From the NCBI RefSeq assembly GCF_002284565.1, contig NZ_NPKI01000052.1, forward strand, positions 1 through 52,994: 52,994 nt of DNA, given 5' to 3'. This document shows, piece by piece, positions 7,362 to 15,819 of this stretch (position 1 is the stretch's first letter; the number at the start of each line of letters is the position of its first letter). The position numbers and the translations under genes are program-made. Source of the stretch: Mesorhizobium mediterraneum (GTDB lineage Bacteria > Pseudomonadota > Alphaproteobacteria > Rhizobiales > Rhizobiaceae). A model generated the notes under the pieces. The model was not told where the DNA came from. It saw nothing but the letters and a program-made list of their open reading frames with translations, and ran no database searches.

Positions 7362-7835
7362 TCACCGTACGCTCTCCTGCAATAGTCTTCGGCCGTCTTG
7401 CCGCCGTCGGGAAATGTTCAGTATTGTGCGAAGCAGTGCATCGAGGTCGGCGAATTCTTTGCCAAACTGCTGCCTATGAGTCTCGAAGCGCTCGATATCC
7501 ACCTTACCATCGCGACTTGCAATCCCGTTCATGTCGTTGAGCGCATCGGCAATTTGGCCAATGCTGCTGGTAATTTCTTGGAGGTTTTGGCGAGTGTCCG
7601 CGTCAATTTCCAAGAAGCCTGCTATCCGACGCGCTGCGATGCGGAGGGCCAAATTGCTTGTTAGCCCGAGCGCCTGCAATTGTTCCGAGAAACATTCAAA
7701 TTCAGCCAACCGCAACCGGACGCTGACTATCTTATAGCCAAGCGGGTCAACTATCGCGGCGCTTCGTCTTCTACGAAGAGAAGCATCATTGAATAAGTTC
7801 GGAAAGTCCTCATCCGTCATTTCTCTGATCCACAT
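7362..7835 (-). CDS. virD1: VirD1-like relaxosome accessory protein
   Basis: VirD1 opens the border DNA so that VirD2 can nick a double-stranded site. This 157-residue protein matches the family through IVSVRLRLAEFE (36-47), LGLTSNLALRIAARRIAGFLEIDADTR (56-82), FGKEFADLDALL (124-135) and the C-terminal ILNISRRRQDGRRLL. The part from 35 onward is the typical VirD1 domain, and the first 34 residues are variable. It is the first gene of a virD1-virD2 operon transcribed away from virC. ATG at 7835 is the earliest start, and a later start is possible since the extreme N-terminus is not conserved. Two candidate vir boxes lie just upstream. Confidence 0.88.
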   Translation of the reverse strand: MWIREMTDEDFPNLFNDASLRRRRSAAIVDPLGYKIVSVRLRLAEFECFSEQLQALGLTSNLALRIAARRIAGFLEIDADTRQNLQEITSSIGQIADALNDMNGIASRDGKVDIERFETHRQQFGKEFADLDALLRTILNISRRRQDGRRLLQESVR

Positions 7836-7851
7836 TCGTAGAAAGAGTCTC

Positions 7852-7865
7852 TTTGCAAATTTACA
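7852..7865 (+). promoter_or_regulatory. Candidate vir box near virD1
   Basis: TTTGCAAATTTACA agrees with the vir box consensus RTTDCAWWTGHAAY at about 10 of 14 positions. It lies 17 bp upstream of the virD1 start. In Agrobacterium, phosphorylated VirG binds such boxes. The match alone is weak, and the position is what supports it. Confidence 0.45.
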
Positions 7866-7915
7866 CTGACCGACATTATCATAGATGTATCCATGCTAAA
7901 TGGAATCAGCAAAAG

Positions 7916-7929
7916 GTTACAGACGTAAC
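7916..7929 (+). promoter_or_regulatory. Candidate vir box between virD and virC
   Basis: GTTACAGACGTAAC agrees with RTTDCAWWTGHAAY at 12 of 14 positions and is an inverted repeat (GGTTAC, AGAC, GTAACC at 7915-7930). It sits in the shared virD/virC regulatory region, 81 bp upstream of virD1 and 138 bp upstream of virC1. Control by VirG is inferred by analogy with Ti plasmids. Confidence 0.6.
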
Positions 7930-8066
7930 CAGAAGTTGTGAGACGCTAATTATTACGCTATGAAATTACGTTGACAGAACCCTGTTTTCTATGGTTTTGG
8001 TGGGTGATTAATAAACAAAATCAATGCAGCTTACACGAAAGCATCCAGGCGGAGGCAAAACTACGC

Positions 8067-8762
8067 ATGAAACTTATTACTTGCTGCTCATTCAAAGGTG
8101 GAGCGGGTAAAACCACGGCCTTAATGGGGTTGTGCTCCTCGCTTGCCTCCAAGAAGAAGAGGGTTGCATTGTTCGAAGCTGACGAAAACCACCCCCTTAC
8201 GAAGTGGAAAGAAAACGCTCTTCGCAACGAGGCTTGGGATCATCAATGTGAGGTGTTCGTCGCCGATGAGTTACCTCTACTGGAGGACGCATATCAACAG
8301 GCTGAAGCTGCTGGCTTCCATTATGCGCTGGCCGACACCCATGGTGGCCTGAGTGAACTGAACAATGTTATTGTCGCCAGCTCCGACTTTCTGCTGGTGC
8401 CAACCATGCTGACACCCCTGGACATCGATGAAGCGCTTGCGACTTATCGATATATCATCGAGCTGCTACTAGCAGAGGCTCTGCAAACTCATACCGCCAT
8501 TCTTCGCCAGCGAGTTCCTATTGGCAGACTAACGGTCTCTCAACAGGCCGCATACGACATGCTAGAGCTTCTGCCAGTACTTGATATGCCCATGTATGAG
8601 CGTGATGCCTTCGCGGCCATGAAGGAGCGGGGGATGTTGCACATGACGGTGGCGAATATGTCCCAGACGCCCGCAATGCGACTAATGTTGCGTAACAACC
8701 GGCACGCATTGGATGAGCTTGCCACGATCGGTGCTTTCGTAGAGAAGGCGTTGGGTGTTTGA
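8067..8762 (+). CDS. virC1: VirC1-like ParA-family ATPase
   Basis: VirC1 binds the overdrive enhancer, increases border nicking and brings the T-complex to the cell pole. The 231-residue protein starts MKLITCCSFKGGAGKTTALMGL, with a deviant Walker A (KGGAGKTT, residues 9-16). It continues with FEADENHPLTKWKENAL, LADTHGGLSELNN, PTMLTPLDIDEAL and ERDAFAAMKERGMLHMT, all close to Agrobacterium VirC1. ATG at 8067 was chosen because it matches the family start, with GGAGG at 8051-8055. An upstream in-frame ATG at 7971 would add 32 unlikely residues. virC2 follows after one base. The gene is divergent from virD1. Confidence 0.93.
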   Translation: MKLITCCSFKGGAGKTTALMGLCSSLASKKKRVALFEADENHPLTKWKENALRNEAWDHQCEVFVADELPLLEDAYQQAEAAGFHYALADTHGGLSELNNVIVASSDFLLVPTMLTPLDIDEALATYRYIIELLLAEALQTHTAILRQRVPIGRLTVSQQAAYDMLELLPVLDMPMYERDAFAAMKERGMLHMTVANMSQTPAMRLMLRNNRHALDELATIGAFVEKALGV

Positions 8763-8763
8763 T

Positions 8764-9357
8764 ATGGGTATCCGCAAACCGGCTGTTTCGATGCAGGAGG
8801 CGCGCCGACTTGCGGCGGGCCAATCGGGGAGGTCGTTTCAGGGGAGTATGCTGGCCTCTTTAAATCCTCCAGTAGCGATCGCACCAATCGAGCCGACCGG
8901 TCGCCAGACGGGCAATAGAATAGTACCCGCCCGAGCTTTGCCCGCGAGAAGGACCGTTCTCCTTTCGAATGAACGCCACGACGCGGATCCGAAGGTGCAG
9001 GTGTTTCTGTCAGCAGCACTTCCCGCCCGCGGCATCTCCGCGACTTTCGACGCGTTGAGTGCCGAGTCTCGCCCTGCCAAGGTCCTGCAGATGATATTGC
9101 AGCGTGCTTTGGACGACTACGAGTTGATGCTGTCCAACGGCTCGTTCGCCGAAATCGCGCCGGCCTACTCGGTTGAGGAGCCGCTAGCCATCGTTGCGAC
9201 GTCGCGCATGATGCCGCGACGGCTGGTTGATATTGCCCTCGCGCATTTTGATCCGCTAGGTTTCAAAAGTGCCCGGGCCTTCGGCCGTATAATTGCTAGC
9301 TCTGCTCTTTGCATTTTCTTTGACAACGAAAAGAAAGCCACCCACCGACAGCGCTGA
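8764..9357 (+). CDS. virC2: VirC2-like ribbon-helix-helix DNA-binding protein
   Basis: VirC2 works with VirC1 at the enhancer next to the right border. The 197-residue protein has the typical start MGIRKPAVSMQEARRLAA, a variable linker, and a C-terminal RHH-fold region from about residue 75. That region has KVQVFLSAALPARGISATFDAL, RALDDYELMLSNG, SRMMPRRLVDIALAHFDPLGFKSARAFGR and a short tail. Its start is one base after the virC1 stop, so the two are translationally coupled. Similarity to Agrobacterium VirC2 is spread over the full length, and no defect is visible. Confidence 0.88.
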   Translation: MGIRKPAVSMQEARRLAAGQSGRSFQGSMLASLNPPVAIAPIEPTGRQTGNRIVPARALPARRTVLLSNERHDADPKVQVFLSAALPARGISATFDALSAESRPAKVLQMILQRALDDYELMLSNGSFAEIAPAYSVEEPLAIVATSRMMPRRLVDIALAHFDPLGFKSARAFGRIIASSALCIFFDNEKKATHRQR

Positions 9358-9685
9358 TGAGGACGTGCGTGGCTGGCTCCCTGTAGGTGCAATGGCGGTG
9401 CCTGAATTGGCTCAGCGAAAAGCCATCATTTAGGACAAAAGAGCGGAGTGGCCGGCGACGGCCCGCATGACATTGACGCTGCTGATTGCTCGGGCTTGCC
9501 ATCACCGGCACGATGGCCAATCAGAGCCTCGCCTTGCTCACCAGCTTCATCCGCAGCCTGCCGCCGTTGGATGAAAGAGGCCGTATTCAGAACGTCTTGA
9601 GGATATCTGTCATGGCCGAATGCGCCTGGAAAGGTGTAAGCGCCACGCCGCTCCCTCGTGCGGCGCATGAGGTGAATGTGCCAAG
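9358..9685. other. Unassigned region after virC2
   Basis: Two overlapping open frames of about 80 codons on opposite strands (9426-9668 and 9486-9725) show no family I know. I see no terminator after virC2. Confidence 0.4.
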
Positions 9686-10045
9686 TGTCGCTTGGCAGTT
9701 AATTATGAGAATCCCGTGTCAATGATTTCCGTGACTTAGCCGTGCACTAAAATTGAGAATGAGCACTTAAATTGAGATTCCGTCGCGATTTTTTGCAGTT
9801 AAATCGTTAAATCGAGAACGAGCTGGCAGGATATTTTCTGTATTTCTGTGTGCTAGATCAAGGGATTTGCCTTAGAAAGAGGCCGATAACTTCCTTACGA
9901 TTTCAATGCCATAGTGTGTCGGCGTCGGGGTGTGTGTGGTTCACGCTTTTGCGTCTTATTTGAGAACCGACGCGCTGAGATTCTTAAGTTAAGTGCCACC
10001 GCCCGCACAAACTGCCGCATTCTTACGTTTAAGTGCCAAGCGACA
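9686..10045. mobile_element. 360-bp non-coding element with terminal inverted repeats
   Basis: The left end reads TGTCGCTTGGCAGTTAAT and the right end, on the minus strand, reads TGTCGCTTGGCACTTAAAC. Inside the left half are several copies of a motif like CACTTAAATTGAGAAT. No transposase gene is present. A second element with the same ends is at 14842-15146. The layout resembles a deleted transposon whose ends have several transposase-binding repeats, as in Tn7/Tn5053-like or IS21-like elements. No clear target duplication was found. Confidence 0.65.
9824..9848 (+). other. Partial T-DNA border-like sequence
   Basis: TGGCAGGATAT equals the first 11 bases of an Agrobacterium border, which contain the VirD2 nick site. 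The distal half agrees poorly, and the GTAAAC end is missing. About 16 of 25 positions match. It lies 470 bp beyond virC2, inside the inverted-repeat element and in the opposite direction to the other two border-like sites. It may be a relic, a weak nick site or chance. Confidence 0.4.
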
Positions 10046-10070
10046 AATCTGGTTTTACCGAGGTGGGAAC

Positions 10071-10175
10071 ATGACCACTACAGTCACAGCCAAGGGACAG
10101 GCGACCATCCCAAAGCCGGTCCGCGATCTTCTCGGGATCGTTCCGGGCACTCAACAGGTCAAATTTCAATCCCAC
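10071..10175 (+). pseudogene. AbrB-type antitoxin N-terminal fragment
   Basis: MTTTVTAKGQATIPKPVRDLLGIVPG is the start of a SpoVT/AbrB-domain protein, usually an antitoxin or transition-state regulator. After about 34 residues the sequence becomes unrelated and continues to 10403. It begins 26 bp from the end of the 360-bp element. No partner toxin is seen. The fragment is probably non-functional. Confidence 0.6.
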
Positions 10176-10590
10176 CCGCGACGAATGGCCGAAAGTCAAT
10201 GGCGGGCCAGGTGTGAATGGCTTTCCTCCGATCAGTTATCCGTCCCATTCACGCTTACAAATCCGTCTCAAAACTCTCTCCGGCGCTGCAAATGGCCGCT
10301 GGCAGGCAAAAACGCGCTTCCCGTCGACCACAGGAACAGGAAAAACGGTTATGCAAGCGCTTTACGGATGAGCAGGCGACCGAAGTCCAGGAGATTGAAC
10401 TGAGCACGGTCGGGAAGAAAATGAGCGCTAATCCGTCAAGGAACCGCCCCCCGGGCGAGGCGGAACGGCTTGCCCAGTGAGGCTGACGCTGCAAGAATCG
10501 AGGCATGTTGTGGCGCGAACGCAGTACCCATCGCGCGCCCTGACCCTAGCCCGGATTGTCCAAACAAATCGTAAATGCGGGAGCGCCTCC
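10176..10590. other. Unassigned stretch
   Basis: An open frame at 10217-10480 on the plus strand (87 codons, rich in Arg, Lys and Gln) has no recognisable family and no clear ribosome-binding site. I do not call it a gene. Confidence 0.35.
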
Positions 10591-10800
10591 ATGGAAACCA
10601 GGATTATCGACAGCTGGGAGGATTTCGCTCAATGGGCGATCGAGCGGGCCAATGCAATCCTGACGGATCAAGGTTCGGAACTCGCCACCGCTGTCCGCAA
10701 CAGAAACGACGCCGAAATCGGTGAAACAGCACAGGCGCTCGGCCAAGCGATCGTCGATGCGCTGCTTGATGCGTTCGATGGTCTCGCAAGCGATGAATGA
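10591..10800 (+). CDS. Small acidic hypothetical protein convergent to repC
   Basis: The 69-residue protein begins METRIIDSWEDFAQWAIERAN and is acidic and helical in appearance. I do not recognise a family. It ends 78 bp before the stop of the frameshifted repC and is transcribed toward it. The ATG at 10591 was preferred over an earlier start because the 38 preceding codons look non-coding. There is no strong Shine-Dalgarno sequence. Function is unknown. Confidence 0.4.
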   Translation: METRIIDSWEDFAQWAIERANAILTDQGSELATAVRNRNDAEIGETAQALGQAIVDALLDAFDGLASDE

Positions 10801-10878
10801 GCCACCGGTTTGGCCCGCGCGACTGGCTGCGCCAACGGAAACGGCGGCCAGTATGCCGGCGCACAGATCCGTCCGGCG

Positions 10879-12187
10879 TCATGATTCCGGCCCGCGCAGG
10901 CTCCGCAGAAGCGCTTCCGAGGCCTCGAACCGCTCTTCCCTCCGATCGCCATCGTCCGGCGGCCCGCTAAGCGTTTCCGCAGATGCCTTTTCGGCATCCA
11001 GTTTGGCCCGCAGGAGCGCCATGATCATCGGCCAGGTCGAAAACTTGCCCTGCCTGGCGCGCTCCGTCAGGCTTCGCAAATAGCCGCCGGGGCTGTTGAT
11101 CTGATCAGCTCGCTGGTAGATCGCAGCAAGCGTGATCGCGGCCTGTTGCTCGCCCAAGGCCGCCAGCGCCTCTCTCCAGGCGCTGCCGCTGATCCCCAAC
11201 ATGGGCCGGACAAGCTCGGCCGCGGCCAGAAAGTCCCGCCAGTGGCGAATTTCGTGGCCTCGGGCGATCTCCTGCATGTTCGGGCAGGCATCCAGTACGA
11301 TCCCCAACGGCAAATCACGTCTCGGCAGGTTGCGCAGGTTGTCGGTCTTCTCGGCGTTGACGCCCGCTTCTTCGTTATCTTCCAAGCCGTTTTCAGATTC
11401 AGAAATGGAGTCTGGGTTTGAATTCTGTATGTGGCGACCGGAACGGGACTCATTGGCGTCGGCATTCTGTGAATTTGCAAATGATTCCAGCGCGTCACGG
11501 ATGTCGTGCCACAGCACTTCGAGCTCTCCGCAGATGCTTTCGACGAGCTGCCGCGGGGCAGAGCGTGGCAGCCGGCCGACAATGGCCTGATAGTTCTGGA
11601 GCGCCCGGCCCCAATTGCCCGGCACACCTTCCTCGATGCCGGTATCGATCAGCTTGACTATATCGCGCCGCAGGAGCGTCAGGCGTTCTTTGGCGACACG
11701 GAATGCCCTCTTCTCGGCCTGGACGGCTTCCGCCAGGTCATTGAACTCCGCGGCCCGTGCGACGATCGGCGACAGATCGAAGCCATAAGCCTGCTCGATC
11801 TCGCCTCGCCGCCCCTTGCGGGCGAACCGCTTACCGTTTGGGCTGTCGCGACGGATGATGAGCCCGCAATCGACGAGCACCGCCAAATGCCGGCGCAGCG
11901 TCGTCGGCGGCATGCCGTTGGCGCGCCATTAGTTGCTCGTTGGACGGCCAGACAATGACGTTGCCCTCCCCCGTGAGAACTGTCTCCTGGTGGAACGACA
12001 GCAACGCGTTCAGGATCGCGAGCGCGCTGTCCGTGGCTCCCAGAAGAGCCCTGGCTTCTCGGATATGCTGAAAAGCCTGCCACTTGTTTACGACGGCGTC
12101 CTTTGGTGCCGCCCTTGCCCTCACCTGGCTCGCAATTTGGCCAAGCGTCATCGTCCGCCGCCCAAAGGGCGTCGCTATGTGTTCCAT
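10879..12187 (-). pseudogene. repC: RepC replication initiator of replicon 1, frameshifted
   Basis: RepC starts replication of repABC plasmids at an origin within its own gene. The frame beginning MEHIATPFGRRTMTLGQIASQ at 12187 is a standard RepC start and runs to SNEQLMAR. The expected continuation, NGMPPTTLRRHLAVLVDCGLIIRRDSPNGKRFARKG, is in a different frame ending at 10879. The break is near 11930, where a +1 or -2 change explains the shift. Joined, the protein would be about 435 residues with the usual N-terminal winged-helix part and a less conserved C-terminal domain. The intact repC at 16820-18025 gives the reference for the junction. If the shift is real, this replicon cannot initiate, although its partition genes may still work. 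Confidence 0.87.
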
Positions 12188-12263
12188 CATGGTTCTGCCC
12201 TTCAGCTTGTAGGCAAAGCGAAAGTGATCACCAAAACGGCGCCTAATCTCCTCACGGAGACTC

Positions 12264-12352
12264 TTGACTGTGGTCTGCGGAAGTGAGATTCTCGTTGTTG
12301 CCAAACGAACGAGAGAGGCTTCCGGAACGCTGTTTCGGGGGCCTTTCTTTTT
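12264..12352 (+). ncRNA. Antisense RNA of replicon 1 (repC counter-transcript)
   Basis: A promoter with -35 TTGACT (12264-12269) and -10 GATTCT (12287-12292), spaced 17 bp, points against repC. About 25 bp later a strong hairpin, AGGCTTCCG pairing with CGGGGGCCT (12316-12344), is followed by a T-rich tract. The RNA would be about 50 nt from near 12300. Small antisense RNAs between repB and repC control RepC synthesis and incompatibility in this plasmid family. The same arrangement is seen in replicon 2. Confidence 0.82.
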
Positions 12353-12431
12353 ACCGCATGCTACCTCGACGTCTTGTTGCGCTATCCTTTGGCTTCGGCC
12401 GAGACCGTCACCCTCCCAGCGCTTCACCTAC

Positions 12432-12449
12432 CCTTGTCAGCTGACAAGG
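12432..12449. promoter_or_regulatory. Candidate parS of replicon 1, copy A
   Basis: CCTTGTCAGCTGACAAGG is a perfect 18-bp palindrome just after the repB stop. A nearly identical copy lies inside repB. Perfect palindromes of this size in repABC cassettes usually bind RepB. It is unlike the GTTCCC-type sites of replicon 2. Confidence 0.72.
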
Positions 12450-12467
12450 TTTTGCCCGGCACTGAAA

Positions 12468-13499
12468 TCATCCTTCGCCCTCCCGGACGAAAAACCTCTC
12501 CATCAGCATTGGCAGCTCCTCCTCGACGAAATTGCTAAAGGCCGATGCGTATTCGGTCACGATCGAGATCTTGATGTCGCCGCTGGAGAATGTCGCCTTT
12601 CCGACAACCCTTCCGGCCGGACCCTTGATCTCCTTCTCGTCGCGGGACTGCGGCTGAGGCTTCCTCACCGCAGCTAGAGCATGCTTGAACCGTTCATCTG
12701 ACGACAGGAGCAAACCCTTGTCAGATGACAAGGTTCTCTGCACTCGGGCTAGAGCGGATGGGTCCTCGCTCACGGCGGACGCCAATGCGACCCACCGCGG
12801 ACGGCCGACCCTCGGCGCGCGACCGATGGTCTCGATAACGTCCACCGGAAGCGCCCGGCAAACAGACCTGAGACGAGCCAATTCCGGATCATCGATTGAC
12901 AAGGCTGCGCGAATATCTCGCGCCTTAATGCCCGCCGCATCCATCCGCCAGGCGAACAACGCGCGTTCAATCCAACTAAGGTCTTGTCTCGCGGCATTCT
13001 CGATGCCCTGCGCTACCACGAGCTCACTGTCCGACAACGACAGGACCGTAGCCCTTACTTTGATACCGAGTTCTAGCGCCGCTCGCCAGCGGCGATGCCC
13101 GTAGACGACCTGATAGCGGCCTTCCGAGATGGGATGCCGGCGCACCTGGATCGGGACCTTCTGACCCTCATCCAGGATCAGCTTCTTGAGTGCCTCAAAC
13201 TCCGTGTCGCTGTCATCAGGTAGCCTATCCGGGAATGGCGATGGATCGATCAAATTTGGATCGAGTTCTGAACCCCCACCAGCGTCGACAAGTGCGCGCA
13301 GGCTGTCGCGCTCCTCTCGTAACTCTGCTAGCGATCGTTGTGTGGCGCCGATCACGCCCGCCCCAACACGGGCCAGTGGTTGCCCCGACGGGGAGGAATG
13401 ATCCTTGGGCACGAACGAATCCGAAGCTTCCGCTTTCGGCTGCGAGAACGCTCCAAAATTCGCGAGAATTGACTTGCGACCAGAACGCTTAGCAATCAT
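12468..13499 (-). CDS. repB: RepB, ParB-family centromere-binding protein of replicon 1
   Basis: RepB binds parS and works with RepA in plasmid segregation. The 343-residue protein starts MIAKRSGRKSILANFGAF. The ParB N-terminal nuclease-like domain includes IDPSPFPDRLPDD, then VPIQVRRHPISEGRYQVVYGHRRWRAALELG at about 134-164, and a central HTH region follows (GIKARDIRAALSIDDPELARL, 190-210). The ATG overlaps the repA stop by four bases (ATGA), the usual coupling in these operons. A candidate parS palindrome lies within the coding sequence at 12716-12733 and another just after the stop. The protein appears complete. Confidence 0.92.
   Translation of the reverse strand: MIAKRSGRKSILANFGAFSQPKAEASDSFVPKDHSSPSGQPLARVGAGVIGATQRSLAELREERDSLRALVDAGGGSELDPNLIDPSPFPDRLPDDSDTEFEALKKLILDEGQKVPIQVRRHPISEGRYQVVYGHRRWRAALELGIKVRATVLSLSDSELVVAQGIENAARQDLSWIERALFAWRMDAAGIKARDIRAALSIDDPELARLRSVCRALPVDVIETIGRAPRVGRPRWVALASAVSEDPSALARVQRTLSSDKGLLLSSDERFKHALAAVRKPQPQSRDEKEIKGPAGRVVGKATFSSGDIKISIVTEYASAFSNFVEEELPMLMERFFVREGEG
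12716..12733. promoter_or_regulatory. Candidate parS of replicon 1, copy B (inside repB)
   Basis: CCTTGTCAGATGACAAGG differs at one position from the perfect palindrome at 12432-12449, and the surrounding bases (acccttg...aaggtt) are also shared. Duplicate centromere-like sites inside and next to repB suggest a RepB binding function. Confidence 0.68.
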
Positions 13500-14710
13500 G
13501 TCCGCCCCCAGCTTTTCTTGATCAAGCCGAGAATTTGGTCATTGACTGCGTCAATTGACTCCCGCGCACGCTTGGCCGTCGCCGCCGAGATGTTGCCAAA
13601 TTCGAGCTCATAGAGAGTGCGCTTGGCTAAGCCCGCCGTTTCGATCGCCGCACTTTCGACTGCCGTTGACGTGAGGACATCCTCGGTGAACAGGTGTCGG
13701 AGCATTGTGACGACATGTACTTGAGATTGGTCCATAGGGTCGTGCCTTGTCACGACGTACCGCAGAAAGTCCTGTTTCATCGTTGCGCCAGCATCCCGGA
13801 TGACGGAAATCAGATCACCCATCATCAGAAGGAATTGGCTCATCGACATCACATCGAGCATGGCCGGATGGACGGTGACGAGAAGACCCGTCGCAGCGTA
13901 AATGGCGCCAAGTGTCAGGAAGCCGAGGGAAGGGGGCGTATCCAGGATGACGATATCATACCGGTCCTCAACCTCCGCCAAGGCGAGACGCAACCGTTCG
14001 AAAAAGATGCTGTCGCTGCCGGTTCGACGCTGTGATAGGAACCGCGGCGTCTCATGTTCATATTCCATGACTTCGATATTCCCCGGGATCAGATCGATGC
14101 CCGTGAAATACGTCGGTCGAATAATCTCAGCGATTGGGCGACGCTCATCGTCGTACCGCAGGGCCGCATAGATGGTCTCGTTCTGCTGCACATCCATTTC
14201 CGGCTGCGCGCCAAACATCGCGGATAGCGATGCCTGAGGATCGAGATCAATGGCGAGAACGCGATAGCCATGGAGCGCCAGATAGTGCGCGAGGTGCGCG
14301 CTCGTCGTCGTCTTCGCGCTGCCGCCCTTGAAATTCGCTACGGCCAGAATCTGCAGATGCTCGCCTCCTCGCCGATGCGGCAGAAATCTCAGCGCCTCAA
14401 CCGGCCGTTGAGCCGCGAACAGTTCTCGAAGTTCGTTAATCTGCGCCAGCGTATAGACGCGATGATTGTTTTCAAGGCGGGCAGGAACCGGGCCTTTCCC
14501 TTCGTTGGACATCAACTTGAGAGTCGATTCCGGAATAGAGGTCAGCCGTGAAACCTCGTGAACCATAAAGTTCCTGAGGCTTTTCTGTGCATCCGGCGGG
14601 TACATCTGCTGGCGCCTCGCCTGCAGGTGTTCGGAGAGCATGCCAGCGTGCCGAACGATCTTGTCTGCCGGGTCCTGGCTCTGCATTTGGCATGTGGCTT
14701 GTACAGCCAT
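13496..14710 (-). CDS. repA: RepA, ParA-family partition ATPase of replicon 1
   Basis: RepA is the segregation ATPase of repABC plasmids and represses the operon. The 404-residue protein has an N-terminal HTH region (MYPPDAQKSLRNFMVHEVSRLTSIPESTLK), then the deviant Walker A NFKGGSAKTTTSAHLAHYLA near 125-145, IDLDPQASLSAMFG, and ILDTPPSLGFLTLGA. ATG at 14710 was chosen because GGAAG lies 6 nt upstream, and a GTG two codons earlier (14716) is possible. It is the first gene of repABC-1. A GTTAAC inverted repeat stands 100 bp upstream. Sequence similarity to the RepA of replicon 2 is only moderate, as expected for compatible plasmids. Confidence 0.93.
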   Translation of the reverse strand: MAVQATCQMQSQDPADKIVRHAGMLSEHLQARRQQMYPPDAQKSLRNFMVHEVSRLTSIPESTLKLMSNEGKGPVPARLENNHRVYTLAQINELRELFAAQRPVEALRFLPHRRGGEHLQILAVANFKGGSAKTTTSAHLAHYLALHGYRVLAIDLDPQASLSAMFGAQPEMDVQQNETIYAALRYDDERRPIAEIIRPTYFTGIDLIPGNIEVMEYEHETPRFLSQRRTGSDSIFFERLRLALAEVEDRYDIVILDTPPSLGFLTLGAIYAATGLLVTVHPAMLDVMSMSQFLLMMGDLISVIRDAGATMKQDFLRYVVTRHDPMDQSQVHVVTMLRHLFTEDVLTSTAVESAAIETAGLAKRTLYELEFGNISAATAKRARESIDAVNDQILGLIKKSWGRT

Positions 14711-14809
14711 TGACACTTCCAGTCCCTTTTGTCGGTCTACATGCGACTTATCGGCTTTTGCCCGACAAGCAGATAGGCCCGATCCTCTGCGGGCGTCCAG
14801 TGATTTAAG

Positions 14810-14826
14810 GTTAACGAATCGTTAAC
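14810..14826. promoter_or_regulatory. GTTAAC inverted repeat upstream of repA-1
   Basis: GTTAACGA-A-TCGTTAAC is a perfect palindrome around one central base. Replicon 2 has a similar GTTAAC repeat at the equivalent place (20435-20451). A role as RepA/RepB operator or partition site is inferred from the shared position. Confidence 0.6.
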
Positions 14827-14841
14827 GCGTTTTGGCCGAAT

Positions 14842-15146
14842 TGTCGCTTGCAGTTAATAATGAGAATGGCTTGTCAACGATTCCAGTGTGTTAGCTATAC
14901 ACCTAACTTGAAAATGTGCATTTAATTTGATAATCGAGCCCGGCCATTGGCATTTAAAGTGAGAATCAACGCCAACACCTTATCGGCCTGGTATTTCTCG
15001 AGGACGGCTTGTGGAATTCAATGGATGCACGGCCTTTCGGCCAATACGATTGCATCTAATTTGAGAATCCGAACTTCCATATTCTCAAATTAGATGCCAA
15101 TCTTGGTCGAAACGACTGCATTCTGAGAGTTAACTGCCAAGCGACA
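14842..15146. mobile_element. 305-bp element sharing ends with the 9686-10045 element
   Basis: It starts TGTCGCTTGCAGTTAATAAT and ends with the inverted form of TGTCGCTTGGCAGTTAAC. Motifs such as GCATTTAAAGTGAGAAT and GCATCTAATTTGAGAAT recur, including an inverted pair around 15050-15095. No gene is inside. Its right end abuts a tyrosine recombinase fragment. Confidence 0.68.
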
Positions 15147-15514
15147 ACACCGACGCCTTCGTGCTGCTCGTCGGCCGGCCTGTTCTGGCCCTGAAAGGCT
15201 GGCTCGAACGCGCCGGGATCAGCGAGGGCGCCGTGTTCCGCGGCATCGATCGCTGGGGCAATCTCGAAAAACGCGCCCTGACGCCGCAGGCCGTCAACCT
15301 GATCCTGAAGCGCCGCATCGCCGAGGCCGGCCTCGATCCGGCAATATTCTCCGCCCACGGCCTGCGCTCCGGCTATCTCACCGAAACCGCCCGTCGCGGC
15401 ATTCCGCTGCCGGAAGCCATGCAGCAGTCGCAGCATCGCTCGGTGCAACAGGCCTCGAACTACTACAACGATGCCGAACGCACGCTTGGGCGGGCGGCGC
15501 GGGTAATCATCTGA
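15147..15514 (+). pseudogene. Tyrosine recombinase, C-terminal fragment
   Basis: The catalytic domain end of a phage-type integrase is present, including AIFSAHGLRSGYLTETARRGIPL and HRSVQQASNYYND. These hold the HxxR box and the catalytic tyrosine region. The N-terminal part is missing, since the 305-bp element abuts the break. An ATG-initiated protein of this length would lack the core-binding domain and is unlikely to work. It differs from the recombinase family at 23129-24364. Confidence 0.8.
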
Positions 15515-15559
15515 GTCGCAGATCGATCTGACACATCGCATGTTGCGGCGCGTCAGCTC

Positions 15560-15796
15560 CAAGACAATTGGAGGCAGCCGCGCTTGCCGCCGGCGCGCGC
15601 GGCGACCAGTCGGAAGGCGAACGGAGCCAAAAAGTTCTCCGACCATTCGCTGCGCGCCGGCCTTGCCTCGTGGGCCGAGGTCGACGAGCGCTATGTGCAA
15701 AAGCAGCTCGGCCATGCCTCGGCCGAGATGACGCGCAGATACCAGCGCCGACGTGACCGGTTCCGCGTCAATCTCACCAGGGCCTTGGGGTTGTAG
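15560..15796 (+). pseudogene. Second tyrosine recombinase C-terminal remnant
   Basis: HSLRAGLASWAEVDERYVQKQLGHASAEMTRRYQRRRDRFRVNL is nearly the same as the C-terminus of the intact recombinase encoded at 23129-24364. It starts in one frame (AALAAGARGDQSEG) and shifts to another, so it is a broken paralogue. It ends close to the RES toxin gene, and the intact recombinase also neighbours a RES gene, suggesting duplicated modules. Confidence 0.8.
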
Positions 15797-15819
15797 ACGA
15801 CAAAAAACCCCGCCCCCTG

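Noticed and set aside
9597..9621. GAGGATATCTGTCATG as another border core
   Set aside because: The essential CAGGATAT core is not present (GAGGATAT), and the distal half does not match.
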